From positions 1-49,750 of IMG/VR virus record IMGVR_UViG_3300044641_002729: a DNA stretch of 49,750 nt. One strand, 5' to 3'. Both the position numbers and the translations under genes were made by a program. The first letter of the stretch is position 1. Each line of letters begins with the position of its first letter. Positions 6,873 through 12,712 of the stretch are shown here, piece after piece. The notes beneath the pieces were generated by a model. The model was given only the letters and a program-made list of their open reading frames with translations, made no database searches and had not been told where the DNA came from. The DNA is from a virus.

Positions 6873-6883
6873 TTGCGTCATTC
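6873..6883 (+). repeat. TTGCGTCANTC element after the terminator, AAA+ leader
   Basis: The copy TTGCGTCATTC directly follows the T-rich tail of the terminator and opens the 147-base leader of the AAA+ gene. Confidence 0.8.
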
Positions 6884-6908
6884 CCTGCGAGCGTCCAAAA
6901 CATTCTTA

Positions 6909-6972
6909 TCGCTCGTCCACGCCACGGCTCCACACATCACCAACGGCTCGGTTAGGCGGACAGGACGAGCGA
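6909..6972. repeat. inverted repeat in the AAA+ gene leader
   Basis: TCGCTCGTCC (6909-6918) is the exact reverse complement of GGACGAGCGA (6963-6972), 44 bases apart. It lies between the element at 6873 and the A/C-rich leader that ends at the ATG at 7020. It may be an operator or a long-range RNA stem in the leader. Confidence 0.6.
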
Positions 6973-7019
6973 CACCACTTTCCCCCCACACACACAACAC
7001 AGTAAACAAAAACAAAGCC

Positions 7020-8303
7020 ATGAACGACAACGCAGTAAACGCAAACAACGCCACCGAACCCACGGTGGAGAAGCCCATCAGCGAGATGACCGCAGCCGAG
7101 GTGCAGACGCACCTGCCGATGCGGGGATACGCTTTCATCACCAAGGAGAACCGCCCCTACTACGAGCGTTTCTTCATCCATTGGGGTCTGACTGTTCCCC
7201 AAATCAACGCCCTGTCGGATAAGCAGATTACCGACCTCTATGACGACAGCACCAACATGCTCATCCGCACCGTCAAGGGCATGCGAGCCATGGACATTCG
7301 CTCTCGCCCCGCCACGCTCGACAGGCTCCAAATCAATGCCGTCCGTGATGCGGTGAACGCAGAGGCTCTCGCCCAGAGCATGTCCGACAGCATCATCAAA
7401 GCCGTCCTGTCTGCCAACAGCAAGGCTGTCTCCATGGATGATGTCCGCAGGATTGTCCGTGAGGAGATGCCGTTGCGTCACTCCGAGGGCAAAGCCTCCA
7501 AGCCTCGCATCATCGAAATCCGCAAGCCCGACAGCGACCCTGTGCAAATCGAGGGGCTGGTTCACTCCGAGTTCAAGCATGTCCTCACCATGGCTTCTCG
7601 TGAGAATGTCATGCTCGTTGGCGGTGCTGGCTCTGGCAAGACCACGCTCGCCCGACAGGTTGCCAAGGCTCTGGGTCTGCCTTTCTACTTCACAGGAGCC
7701 GTCCAGCATGAAGCGAAACTGCTGGGCTTCATCAACCCTCATGGCAAGTATGTCGAGACGGCTTTCTATCGTGCGTGGACGCAGGGTGGCGTGTTCCTCA
7801 TGGACGAGATGGACGCTTCCGACCCGCAAGCCCTCCTCGCCATCAACGCATCTCTGGACTGCAACCTGTGCGACTTCCCCTGCGGTGTCGTCGAGAAACA
7901 CAAGGACTTCCACTTCATCGGTGCGTCCAACACCTTCGGCAAGGGTGCGACCATGGACTACATCGGACGAAATGTGCAGGACGAGGCTGGACGCTCCCGC
8001 TGGTATTACATCCAAATCAACTATGATGAAGCCATGGAGGAAACCATCGCCCTTTCGCATGCCCCTGCCGACATCGCCCTCGGCTGGTGCAAGTATGTGC
8101 GAGCCGTCCGCAAGGCTGTCGAGGAACTGCACGAGCGTCATGTCGTCAGCCCCCGCACGACCATCAAGGGCGTGAAGGCTCTCTCGGCTGGCATCCCTCG
8201 TGAGAAGGTTGAGGATGCCGTCCTCTGGCATGGCATGGATGCCGAACGCAAGGCTCGTGTGCTGGAAGAGGCGAAAAAGATTTGCGGAGGTGTCCTTCCG
8301 TAA
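7020..8303 (+). CDS. MoxR/CbbQ-type AAA+ ATPase
   Basis: A protein of 427 residues. The frame stays open up to 6846, but that part crosses the terminator and T-tract, so I start at the ATG at 7020, which follows an A/C-rich leader. The AAA_5-like core has Walker A GGAGSGKTT (~residues 200-208), an HEAKLLGF pore-like segment, Walker B VFLMDEMDA (~257-266), sensor 1 IGASNTFG (~300) and an arginine-rich segment after it. MoxR-type ATPases remodel protein complexes, often together with a von Willebrand A partner encoded next door. The gene at 8328 is a candidate partner. TTGCGTCACTC at 7473 is read L-R-H-S. Confidence 0.8.
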   Translation: MNDNAVNANNATEPTVEKPISEMTAAEVQTHLPMRGYAFITKENRPYYERFFIHWGLTVPQINALSDKQITDLYDDSTNMLIRTVKGMRAMDIRSRPATLDRLQINAVRDAVNAEALAQSMSDSIIKAVLSANSKAVSMDDVRRIVREEMPLRHSEGKASKPRIIEIRKPDSDPVQIEGLVHSEFKHVLTMASRENVMLVGGAGSGKTTLARQVAKALGLPFYFTGAVQHEAKLLGFINPHGKYVETAFYRAWTQGGVFLMDEMDASDPQALLAINASLDCNLCDFPCGVVEKHKDFHFIGASNTFGKGATMDYIGRNVQDEAGRSRWYYIQINYDEAMEETIALSHAPADIALGWCKYVRAVRKAVEELHERHVVSPRTTIKGVKALSAGIPREKVEDAVLWHGMDAERKARVLEEAKKICGGVLP

Positions 8304-8310
8304 TCCATCG

Positions 8311-8321
8311 TTGCGTCACTC
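8311..8321 (+). repeat. TTGCGTCANTC element before 8328 gene
   Basis: The copy TTGCGTCACTC fills the 24-base gap between the ATPase stop and the next ATG. The start codon begins six bases after the element. No Shine-Dalgarno site is present. Confidence 0.8.
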
Positions 8322-8327
8322 CCAGCC

Positions 8328-9188
8328 ATGTCCGTCCTACACATCCGAAACCACGACCGCGCTAACAAGGCGGTTCGTGTCTACAACTCCATCGACCACG
8401 CCCTGCGTATCGCCACTACGCAGAGGTGCTGGAAGAGCCAACACTCCCAGCGTGAGGGTGACTCCTCGTGGTATGGTGCTAACTTTGAAACCGCCCTCGA
8501 CCTTGCCAAGCGTGGCTGGCGTGAGGGTGCGGTCAAGGTGCGTCAAGCCTTCGCCAAACTTCCTGCTCCCACCCTGTCCGCTGGCAACGCCTGGCGTAAT
8601 GACTACTACGGTGAGCAGATTGACATGGCTCGCTTCGCCTCTGGCGAGGACGCATGCTTCCGCACACGCAACGGCAATAACCGTGGCAGGGCGAAACTCG
8701 TCCGCATCCTCGTGCCGATGGCTTACCCATGCTCCACGGCATCCTCGTCCGTAGTCAATCGTGGCTCCGCAATCATCAGCGTTGTGGACGCTCTCGAAAT
8801 GACGAGACGCACCGTCGAGGTTGTTGCGTCATTCTCATCCACCTCTGACAGCGACAGAGAGCCTACCAGCGGATACCACATGAACCATTGTGTCGTGGTC
8901 AAAGCAGCGGGTCAGCCGTTCGACATTCCCCGCATGGCTTTCTTCCTCGCCCACACAGCCTCGCTCCGCAGGATTGGCTTCGCCCTCATGGAAACCGTTG
9001 CGGACGCAGAGCCGAGCCACAAGGGGAGTTATGGCTACGGCTGTGACATCCACCCAGACGAGCAGAGCCACACCAGCATCGCCCTCCCCGAACTCCATGG
9101 CGGTGATTGGTCGTCTCCCGAAAAATCCAGAGAGACGCTCGCCAAAATCATCCGTGAGAAGGGTCATCAACTCTCGTTCCGTGACTGA
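8328..9188 (+). CDS. phage protein, possible degenerate vWA-like partner of the AAA+ ATPase
   Basis: A protein of 286 residues. From memory it resembles a family of uncharacterised phage proteins with a conserved block like IDMARFASGEDAC (~residues 98-110), followed by a strand-helix-strand region (VRILVPMAYP, then RGSAIISVVDALE, then TVEVVASFSS; ~124-168). That order resembles the start of a von Willebrand A domain, but the metal-binding DxSxS motif is missing. Its place directly behind a MoxR-type ATPase fits a MoxR-vWA pair. This function is inference only. TTGCGTCATTC at 8824 is read V-A-S-F. Confidence 0.6.
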   Translation: MSVLHIRNHDRANKAVRVYNSIDHALRIATTQRCWKSQHSQREGDSSWYGANFETALDLAKRGWREGAVKVRQAFAKLPAPTLSAGNAWRNDYYGEQIDMARFASGEDACFRTRNGNNRGRAKLVRILVPMAYPCSTASSSVVNRGSAIISVVDALEMTRRTVEVVASFSSTSDSDREPTSGYHMNHCVVVKAAGQPFDIPRMAFFLAHTASLRRIGFALMETVADAEPSHKGSYGYGCDIHPDEQSHTSIALPELHGGDWSSPEKSRETLAKIIREKGHQLSFRD

Positions 9189-9190
9189 CC

Positions 9191-9289
9191 ATGAGCCGAT
9201 TTCATATCTTCTGCATTTACCTTGCCATCGGCATCGTGATTGCCTTCATCTGCTTCACGGTTCGCAGTTGCGTCATTCCCAAGCCGTAA
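9191..9289 (+). CDS. 32-residue putative membrane peptide
   Basis: This tiny frame starts two bases after the stop of the 8328 gene (MSRFHIFCIYLAIGIVIAFI and on to a stop at 9287). Almost its whole length is one hydrophobic helix, and it ends in R-S-C-V-I-P-K-P, where the S-C-V-I-P stretch is the TTGCGTCATTC element (9268) read in the third frame. It may be a real small inner-membrane protein or a chance frame leading into the element. Confidence 0.4.
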   Translation: MSRFHIFCIYLAIGIVIAFICFTVRSCVIPKP

Positions 9290-9329
9290 ACTTCCCCCCC
9301 ACACACCAACCCAGATACACACAACACAC

Positions 9330-10091
9330 ATGACCAACGACAGCGACAACAAGCCCGACAAGGGCAAGCCCAAGGGCAAGAAGCCCACGCTCCACGAGCA
9401 GTCGTGGGAAGCCCACATCGCAGAAATCCACATCAAGGGAAACAACATCAAGGAGGCTTACCACCCCTTGCTGTTTTCCCTCCTCTGCCACATCGGGCAG
9501 AACAGCGTCCTCTGCTCTCGCTCGGCTATGATGGCTGGCGACAAGAAGAAGGCTCACGACCTCCTCAACTACGCCCGACTCTGCTCGGCAATCGCCACCG
9601 TGTTCAACCTCGTGGCGAGCAAGGGTATCGAGGGCGGTGCGGAGCATCTGGAAAAAGCCGTGAAGGGTGACGCTGGCGACCCCGCCAAAGACCTCATGCA
9701 AGAGTGGATTTCGTCCGTTGGACAAATCCCCGCAAGCCATGTCTGCCAGATGGCTGGCAAGGTGCTGGGTGCGTTGCGTTATTCCGAGGAGGGTGATTTC
9801 GTCCGCATGAAATGGGACGAGACGCTCTGCGGTCTTAACGACTACGACAACCCGAAGGTGAAGGCTCACCTCAAGGCGGTCATGGAACGCATGGGCATCC
9901 GTGACGATGCTCCCACGCTGGTAGAGGACGAACTGCCTCCCCTTGAAGGCGAGACGACCTCCGAGGTGGGCGGTGGCTACTCCCTGCGGAAGCAGGTGTC
10001 CAAGAAGGACGAGGAGAAGGACGAGGAGAAGCCCGACGACGACGAACTCCCTCCGTGGATGAAGTCGGACAGGTTCAAGCCGTTGAACTGA
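9330..10091 (+). CDS. hypothetical protein with acidic C-terminal tail
   Basis: A protein of 253 residues starting MTNDSDNKPDKG at the ATG after an A/C-rich leader. The frame is open from 9240, but that part would read through the leader. It has a lysine-rich head (residues ~5-20), a helical middle (~30-200) rich in Ala/Leu, and a charged tail with Asp/Glu/Lys repeats (SKKDEEKDEEKPDDDELPP). No family was recognised. It is followed by an intrinsic terminator. TTGCGTTATTC at 9774 is read L-R-Y-S. Confidence 0.7.
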   Translation: MTNDSDNKPDKGKPKGKKPTLHEQSWEAHIAEIHIKGNNIKEAYHPLLFSLLCHIGQNSVLCSRSAMMAGDKKKAHDLLNYARLCSAIATVFNLVASKGIEGGAEHLEKAVKGDAGDPAKDLMQEWISSVGQIPASHVCQMAGKVLGALRYSEEGDFVRMKWDETLCGLNDYDNPKVKAHLKAVMERMGIRDDAPTLVEDELPPLEGETTSEVGGGYSLRKQVSKKDEEKDEEKPDDDELPPWMKSDRFKPLN

Positions 10092-10096
10092 AACAA

Positions 10097-10129
10097 GGGG
10101 GGGCGAGCAATCGCCCCTCTTTCTTTTGT
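10097..10129 (+). terminator. intrinsic terminator
   Basis: Stem GGGGCGA (10100-10106) pairs with TCGCCCC (10111-10117) around a GCAA tetraloop, followed by TCTTTCTTTT. The element TTGCGTCAATC follows at once. Confidence 0.88.
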
Positions 10130-10130
10130 G

Positions 10131-10141
10131 TTGCGTCAATC
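10131..10141 (+). repeat. TTGCGTCANTC element after a terminator
   Basis: The copy TTGCGTCAATC directly follows the T-tract. The 41 bases from here to the ATG at 10169 match the leader starting at 11097 at about 36 positions, so the leaders are duplicated. Confidence 0.8.
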
Positions 10142-10168
10142 CCTGCCCAAGCCTTTTGTGTCCTTGCC

Positions 10169-10441
10169 ATGAGCAACCCATACCAACACCCCGCAAACGA
10201 AAAAATCACCACCTTTATGCAGACCCTCGCTCTGCCATCCGATTGGGAGAAGCCCGAAGTGGACTTCTCTAACATGGACGGCAACGCCATGGTCATCATC
10301 GGAACGGTGGCACGAGCCATCCGCAAGAGCGACCACCCCGAAGCCGATGCTGTCGCAGAGCGATACACGCAGGCTTGCATGCAGAGCGACTACGACACGC
10401 ACCTCGCCATGCTGTCGGCAATCATCAACCCTTGCTTCTGA
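10169..10441 (+). CDS. hypothetical protein
   Basis: A protein of 90 residues starting MSNPYQHPANEK. The frame is open further up but would cross a terminator. It is acidic and helical, with a pattern (MVIIGTVARAIRKSD) suggesting a compact helical bundle. Its stop is immediately followed by another TTGCGTCANTC copy. No function is proposed. Confidence 0.65.
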   Translation: MSNPYQHPANEKITTFMQTLALPSDWEKPEVDFSNMDGNAMVIIGTVARAIRKSDHPEADAVAERYTQACMQSDYDTHLAMLSAIINPCF

Positions 10442-10452
10442 TTGCGTCATTC
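10442..10452 (+). repeat. TTGCGTCANTC element between stop and start
   Basis: The copy TTGCGTCATTC begins one base after the stop at 10441 and is followed by CC and the ATG at 10455. The element therefore makes up nearly the whole 13-base intergenic space. Confidence 0.85.
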
Positions 10453-10454
10453 CC

Positions 10455-10667
10455 ATGTCCCTCGCTCCCTGCTACTGCGGTTCGACCAAGCCGACCTATT
10501 GGATTAACGATGGTCACGGCATCCCTCTCTGCAAGGTGTGTGACGACTGCCGAGATGCGAAACTCAAGCGGTATCGCTCCGACATCCTCACGCCCTACGA
10601 GACGGACGGTGAGCCTATCGAACCCGACTACAACCGAGTGAGGCTCACGCCTCGCAACGATTGGTGA
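10455..10667 (+). CDS. small zinc-finger-like protein
   Basis: A protein of 70 residues starting MSLAPCYCG. Cysteines in a CYCG pair and a CKVCDDC group could bind one zinc ion. The C-terminal half is charged. The gene ends just before an intrinsic terminator. The start is set by the element that occupies the preceding gap. Confidence 0.65.
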   Translation: MSLAPCYCGSTKPTYWINDGHGIPLCKVCDDCRDAKLKRYRSDILTPYETDGEPIEPDYNRVRLTPRNDW

Positions 10668-10671
10668 ACCG

Positions 10672-10702
10672 AGGGGCTGGGAAACCAGCCCTTCTTCTTT
10701 TG
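10672..10702 (+). terminator. intrinsic terminator
   Basis: Stem GGGCTGG (10674-10680) pairs with CCAGCCC (10685-10691) around a GAAA tetraloop, followed by TTCTTCTTTTG. The TTGCGTTATTC copy follows. Confidence 0.88.
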
Positions 10703-10704
10703 TG

Positions 10705-10715
10705 TTGCGTTATTC
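10705..10715 (+). repeat. TTGCGTNANTC variant after a terminator
   Basis: The copy reads TTGCGTTATTC (C to T at position 7) and directly follows the T-tract. The ATG comes 27 bases later. Confidence 0.75.
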
Positions 10716-10742
10716 CCACCACTCACAAGTTATTAACACGCC

Positions 10743-11039
10743 ATGAAACACACGCTCCTACTCCACCCCACCAACGCCCGCAACGCCCTGCTCATGCAAC
10801 AGGCTCGCCTCGAAATCGAGAAGCAAGCCGTATTGCTCCACGGCAAGTCGCCCAAGGGTCAGAAGCCCACCATGCTCCGCAAGGATGCCGTGGCGGTCAT
10901 CAAGGCTTGCATGCTCGTCATCAAGCATGCGTCCTCCCTCGGTTGCGTCACTCGCATGCCGAAGGACAGCAAGCCCATCAAGCGTAAGCGTCGCCGTCAC
11001 GCTCGCAAGGTGAGCATCAGCGTTGAGGTGGACGGCTAA
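10743..11039 (+). CDS. small basic hypothetical protein
   Basis: A protein of 98 residues that is strongly basic, with a KPIKRKRRRHARK cluster near the C-terminus (~80-92) typical of nucleic-acid contact. The N-terminal two thirds are helical. It is flanked by terminators on both sides, so it is probably transcribed as a single-gene unit unless readthrough occurs. TTGCGTCACTC at 10943 is read in the third frame (G-C-V-T-R). Confidence 0.65.
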   Translation: MKHTLLLHPTNARNALLMQQARLEIEKQAVLLHGKSPKGQKPTMLRKDAVAVIKACMLVIKHASSLGCVTRMPKDSKPIKRKRRRHARKVSISVEVDG

Positions 11040-11064
11040 CACATCGGACACATGACGGCTCACA

Positions 11065-11096
11065 GGGGCTGGCTTAATCGCCAGCCTCTTTCTTTG
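11065..11096 (+). terminator. intrinsic terminator
   Basis: Stem GGCTGGC (11067-11073) pairs with GCCAGCC (11080-11086) with a six-base loop, followed by TCTTTCTTTG. It is again followed directly by the TTGCGTCANTC element. Confidence 0.88.
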
Positions 11097-11107
11097 TTGC
11101 GTCACTC
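11097..11107 (+). repeat. TTGCGTCANTC element after a terminator
   Basis: The copy TTGCGTCACTC starts a 38-base leader closely similar to the one at 10131. Both contain TCCCTGC near the start and TGCCATG at the end. Confidence 0.8.
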
Positions 11108-11134
11108 CCTGCTCGTGCCTTGTGTGTCCATGCC

Positions 11135-11299
11135 ATGAAACAAATCATCCTCACCCTCCTCGCTCGCATGCTCCTACGCATGTCGGGCTTCACCCTGCGA
11201 GTCAGCGAAGGCTTGCTCGCCCTCTCCAACGAGTGTGCGTATCAGGAGTTTATCTCCCGCAAGCGTAAGCAACTCGCCCTCGACATCCGCAACTACTGA
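11135..11299 (+). CDS. 54-residue hypothetical protein
   Basis: This short gene runs from the ATG at 11135 to TGA at 11297-11299 (MKQIILTLLARMLLRMSGFT and onward). The first ~20 residues are hydrophobic with basic residues, like an amphipathic or membrane-associated helix. The remainder is charged. It is supported by its place between a duplicated leader and the next element-plus-start, and by GC-rich codon use like that of its neighbours. Confidence 0.6.
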   Translation: MKQIILTLLARMLLRMSGFTLRVSEGLLALSNECAYQEFISRKRKQLALDIRNY

Positions 11300-11310
11300 T
11301 TGCGTCACTC
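11300..11310 (+). repeat. TTGCGTCANTC element between stop and start
   Basis: The copy TTGCGTCACTC follows the TGA directly. CC and the next ATG (11313) come straight after it. Confidence 0.85.
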
Positions 11311-11312
11311 CC

Positions 11313-11660
11313 ATGGCTCCACAACAGAAAGTAAATCATCCTGCGGTCATCGAATGGCGTGAGCATGACTGCGTTGCCTCCATGATTGATGCCAACGGAA
11401 CCATCCTCCAAAAGAGCAAGCCTGGCGTGACCTTCAAACTCAACTTCAAGACTCCCAAGGCAGAGGTTGAGTCTTACTTCTATGTCTCTTGGCAGATGTG
11501 GAATGACAGCCAGACCATCTACGGCTCTGGCGGTATCTGGATTGACCAGCGTGAGCGTGGCATGATGGGTCGTGTGTTCGACTATGACGGTTGCTTTGAA
11601 CTGCCCAAAGAAATCGTCAGCCGTCTCTCTGCTCTCGGCTATGACTGCTCTGACCTCTGA
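11313..11660 (+). CDS. hypothetical protein
   Basis: A protein of 115 residues starting MAPQQKVNHPAVIEW. It has alternating strands and aromatic residues (VESYFYVSWQMWND, then YGSGGIWID) that suggest a beta-rich fold. No family was recognised. The start is fixed by the element that fills the preceding gap, and the stop abuts the next element. Confidence 0.65.
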   Translation: MAPQQKVNHPAVIEWREHDCVASMIDANGTILQKSKPGVTFKLNFKTPKAEVESYFYVSWQMWNDSQTIYGSGGIWIDQRERGMMGRVFDYDGCFELPKEIVSRLSALGYDCSDL

Positions 11661-11671
11661 TTGCGTCAATC
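11661..11671 (+). repeat. TTGCGTCANTC element between stop and start
   Basis: The copy TTGCGTCAATC follows the TGA directly, then CC and ATG (11674). It is the third case of the arrangement stop-element-CC-ATG. Confidence 0.85.
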
Positions 11672-11673
11672 CC

Positions 11674-11970
11674 ATGAAGCCCAAAATCAGATATGAGGTA
11701 AGCGTGTCAAATGTCACTCTGACATATCGTGACAAGCCCACCGTGGTCATTCCTGCCGTCACCTTCTACTTCACGCATGTCGGTATCCTCATGCTCTCGC
11801 ATCGTGCGGGAGATGAGGTGACTGACCATCGTGCCAATCGGGTGCGTCACTCCAAGGTTCACGCTGGCATGATGCGTCAGATGGAGATGGGCGGTCATAC
11901 GCCCTTCAAGGTTTGCTCCTATCGCATTGAGAGTGTCCTCCCTGTTTCGTCAGTCGGGCGATTGACATAG
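11674..11970 (+). CDS. hypothetical protein
   Basis: A protein of 98 residues starting MKPKIRYEVSVSNVTL. It is predicted to be mostly beta at the N-terminus, with a His/Arg-rich middle (SHRAGDEVTDHRANRVRHS). No family was recognised. It is the last gene of the GC-rich accessory block before terS. Confidence 0.6.
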   Translation: MKPKIRYEVSVSNVTLTYRDKPTVVIPAVTFYFTHVGILMLSHRAGDEVTDHRANRVRHSKVHAGMMRQMEMGGHTPFKVCSYRIESVLPVSSVGRLT

Positions 11971-11978
11971 AGGGGGCT

Positions 11979-12024
11979 GGGAATGACACAACGCATCGTG
12001 CTTACCCCACGGTGCGTCATTCCC
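11979..12024. repeat. inverted pair of element-like sequences upstream of terS
   Basis: GGGAATGACACAACG (11979-11993) is a one-mismatch reverse complement of the common element, and TGCGTCATTCCC (12013-12024) is a forward copy lacking the first T. Together they can pair over 12 positions with one mismatch. The same 15 bases recur exactly at 12459-12473 inside terS. This is a candidate packaging (pac) or operator region. Confidence 0.5.
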
Positions 12025-12068
12025 TGCTGTCGGTTTGACATTCATCCAATCTCTGTCACTCTGGGGAC

Positions 12069-12674
12069 ATGGATAACTCTGGGAGAGGTGTTGCGGTCAA
12101 GGCTGGGAGCGTGCGTCATGGCTCTCTGGGACGGTTTGAGTCTGCCACGGCTGGTGGGAGTCTGACTGACTCTCAAAGGGCTTTCGTTGAGGCTTTCTGC
12201 TCCAACGGTGGACATGCGAAAGACGCAACAAGGCAAGCGGGTTATGAGGGGCATCACGCCCCCGCAAGGCTCCTGTCCCTGCCACATGTGCGACATGCCA
12301 TCAGAGAGACATTGGAGCGTAAGGTTCGGACGGAGGGTGCGTCACTCGCTTGGGGAACCCTGCTTCACCTTATGGCTGACCCTTCGACCCCTTCGGCTGT
12401 CCGCTTTCAATGTGCAAGGTGGACGCTTGAGGCGGGTGGCATAGGCGGTAGCAGGGCAGGGAATGACACAACGGATGGCAAGTCGCTGTCCGAGATGTCG
12501 CTGTCCGAATTAGAGCAGATGGTCAAGCAGGGGCGAGAGGCTGTTGCCTCTCTCACAATCATAGACGCAACGCCATCGGATGACGCAACAGCGTCCGACA
12601 CAACGATTTACAGAACCGACCCCTCCCCTCCCCCCCATGACCACGCCCGCAATCCATTGACCCCAGAAACATAA
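12069..12674 (+). CDS. terS: terminase small subunit
   Basis: A protein of 201 residues. The block LTDSQRAFVEAFCSNGGHAK, followed by ATRQAGY and then LLSLPHVRHAI (~residues 32-80), is the helix-turn-helix signature of the Terminase_2 small-subunit family, which recognises phage DNA and recruits the large subunit for packaging. The C-terminal 60 residues are Ser/Thr/Asp-rich and likely disordered. The gene still uses GC-rich codons, and composition changes abruptly after it. The two exact GGGAATGACACAACG repeats lie before and within it, as pac sites often do. Confidence 0.75.
   Translation: MDNSGRGVAVKAGSVRHGSLGRFESATAGGSLTDSQRAFVEAFCSNGGHAKDATRQAGYEGHHAPARLLSLPHVRHAIRETLERKVRTEGASLAWGTLLHLMADPSTPSAVRFQCARWTLEAGGIGGSRAGNDTTDGKSLSEMSLSELEQMVKQGREAVASLTIIDATPSDDATASDTTIYRTDPSPPPHDHARNPLTPET
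12459..12473. repeat. second GGGAATGACACAACG copy, inside terS
   Basis: These 15 bases are identical to 11979-11993, exactly 480 bases away, and are a minus-strand variant of the common element. Repeats around terS suggest recognition by the terminase small subunit. Confidence 0.5.
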
Positions 12675-12677
12675 AAT

Positions 12678-12705
12678 TTGTAATTTTAAAAACATTTCCT
12701 ACATA
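12678..12705 (+). promoter_or_regulatory. candidate sigma70 promoter for the virion block
   Basis: TTGTAA (12678-12683), a 16-base spacer and TACATA (12700-12705) lie in an AT-rich gap after terS. The predicted start of transcription falls at about the ATG at 12713, which would make the tail-fibre mRNA leaderless. Confidence 0.45.
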
Positions 12706-12712
12706 TTGTACC

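Noticed and set aside
6906-8231. 441-residue open frame on the - strand
   Set aside because: It is the antisense shadow of the GC-rich AAA+ ATPase gene, which has clear Walker motifs. All other genes lie on the + strand.
9273-10196. 307-residue open frame on the - strand
   Set aside because: It is antisense to the 9330 gene and its terminator. The long frame comes from GC-rich third positions.
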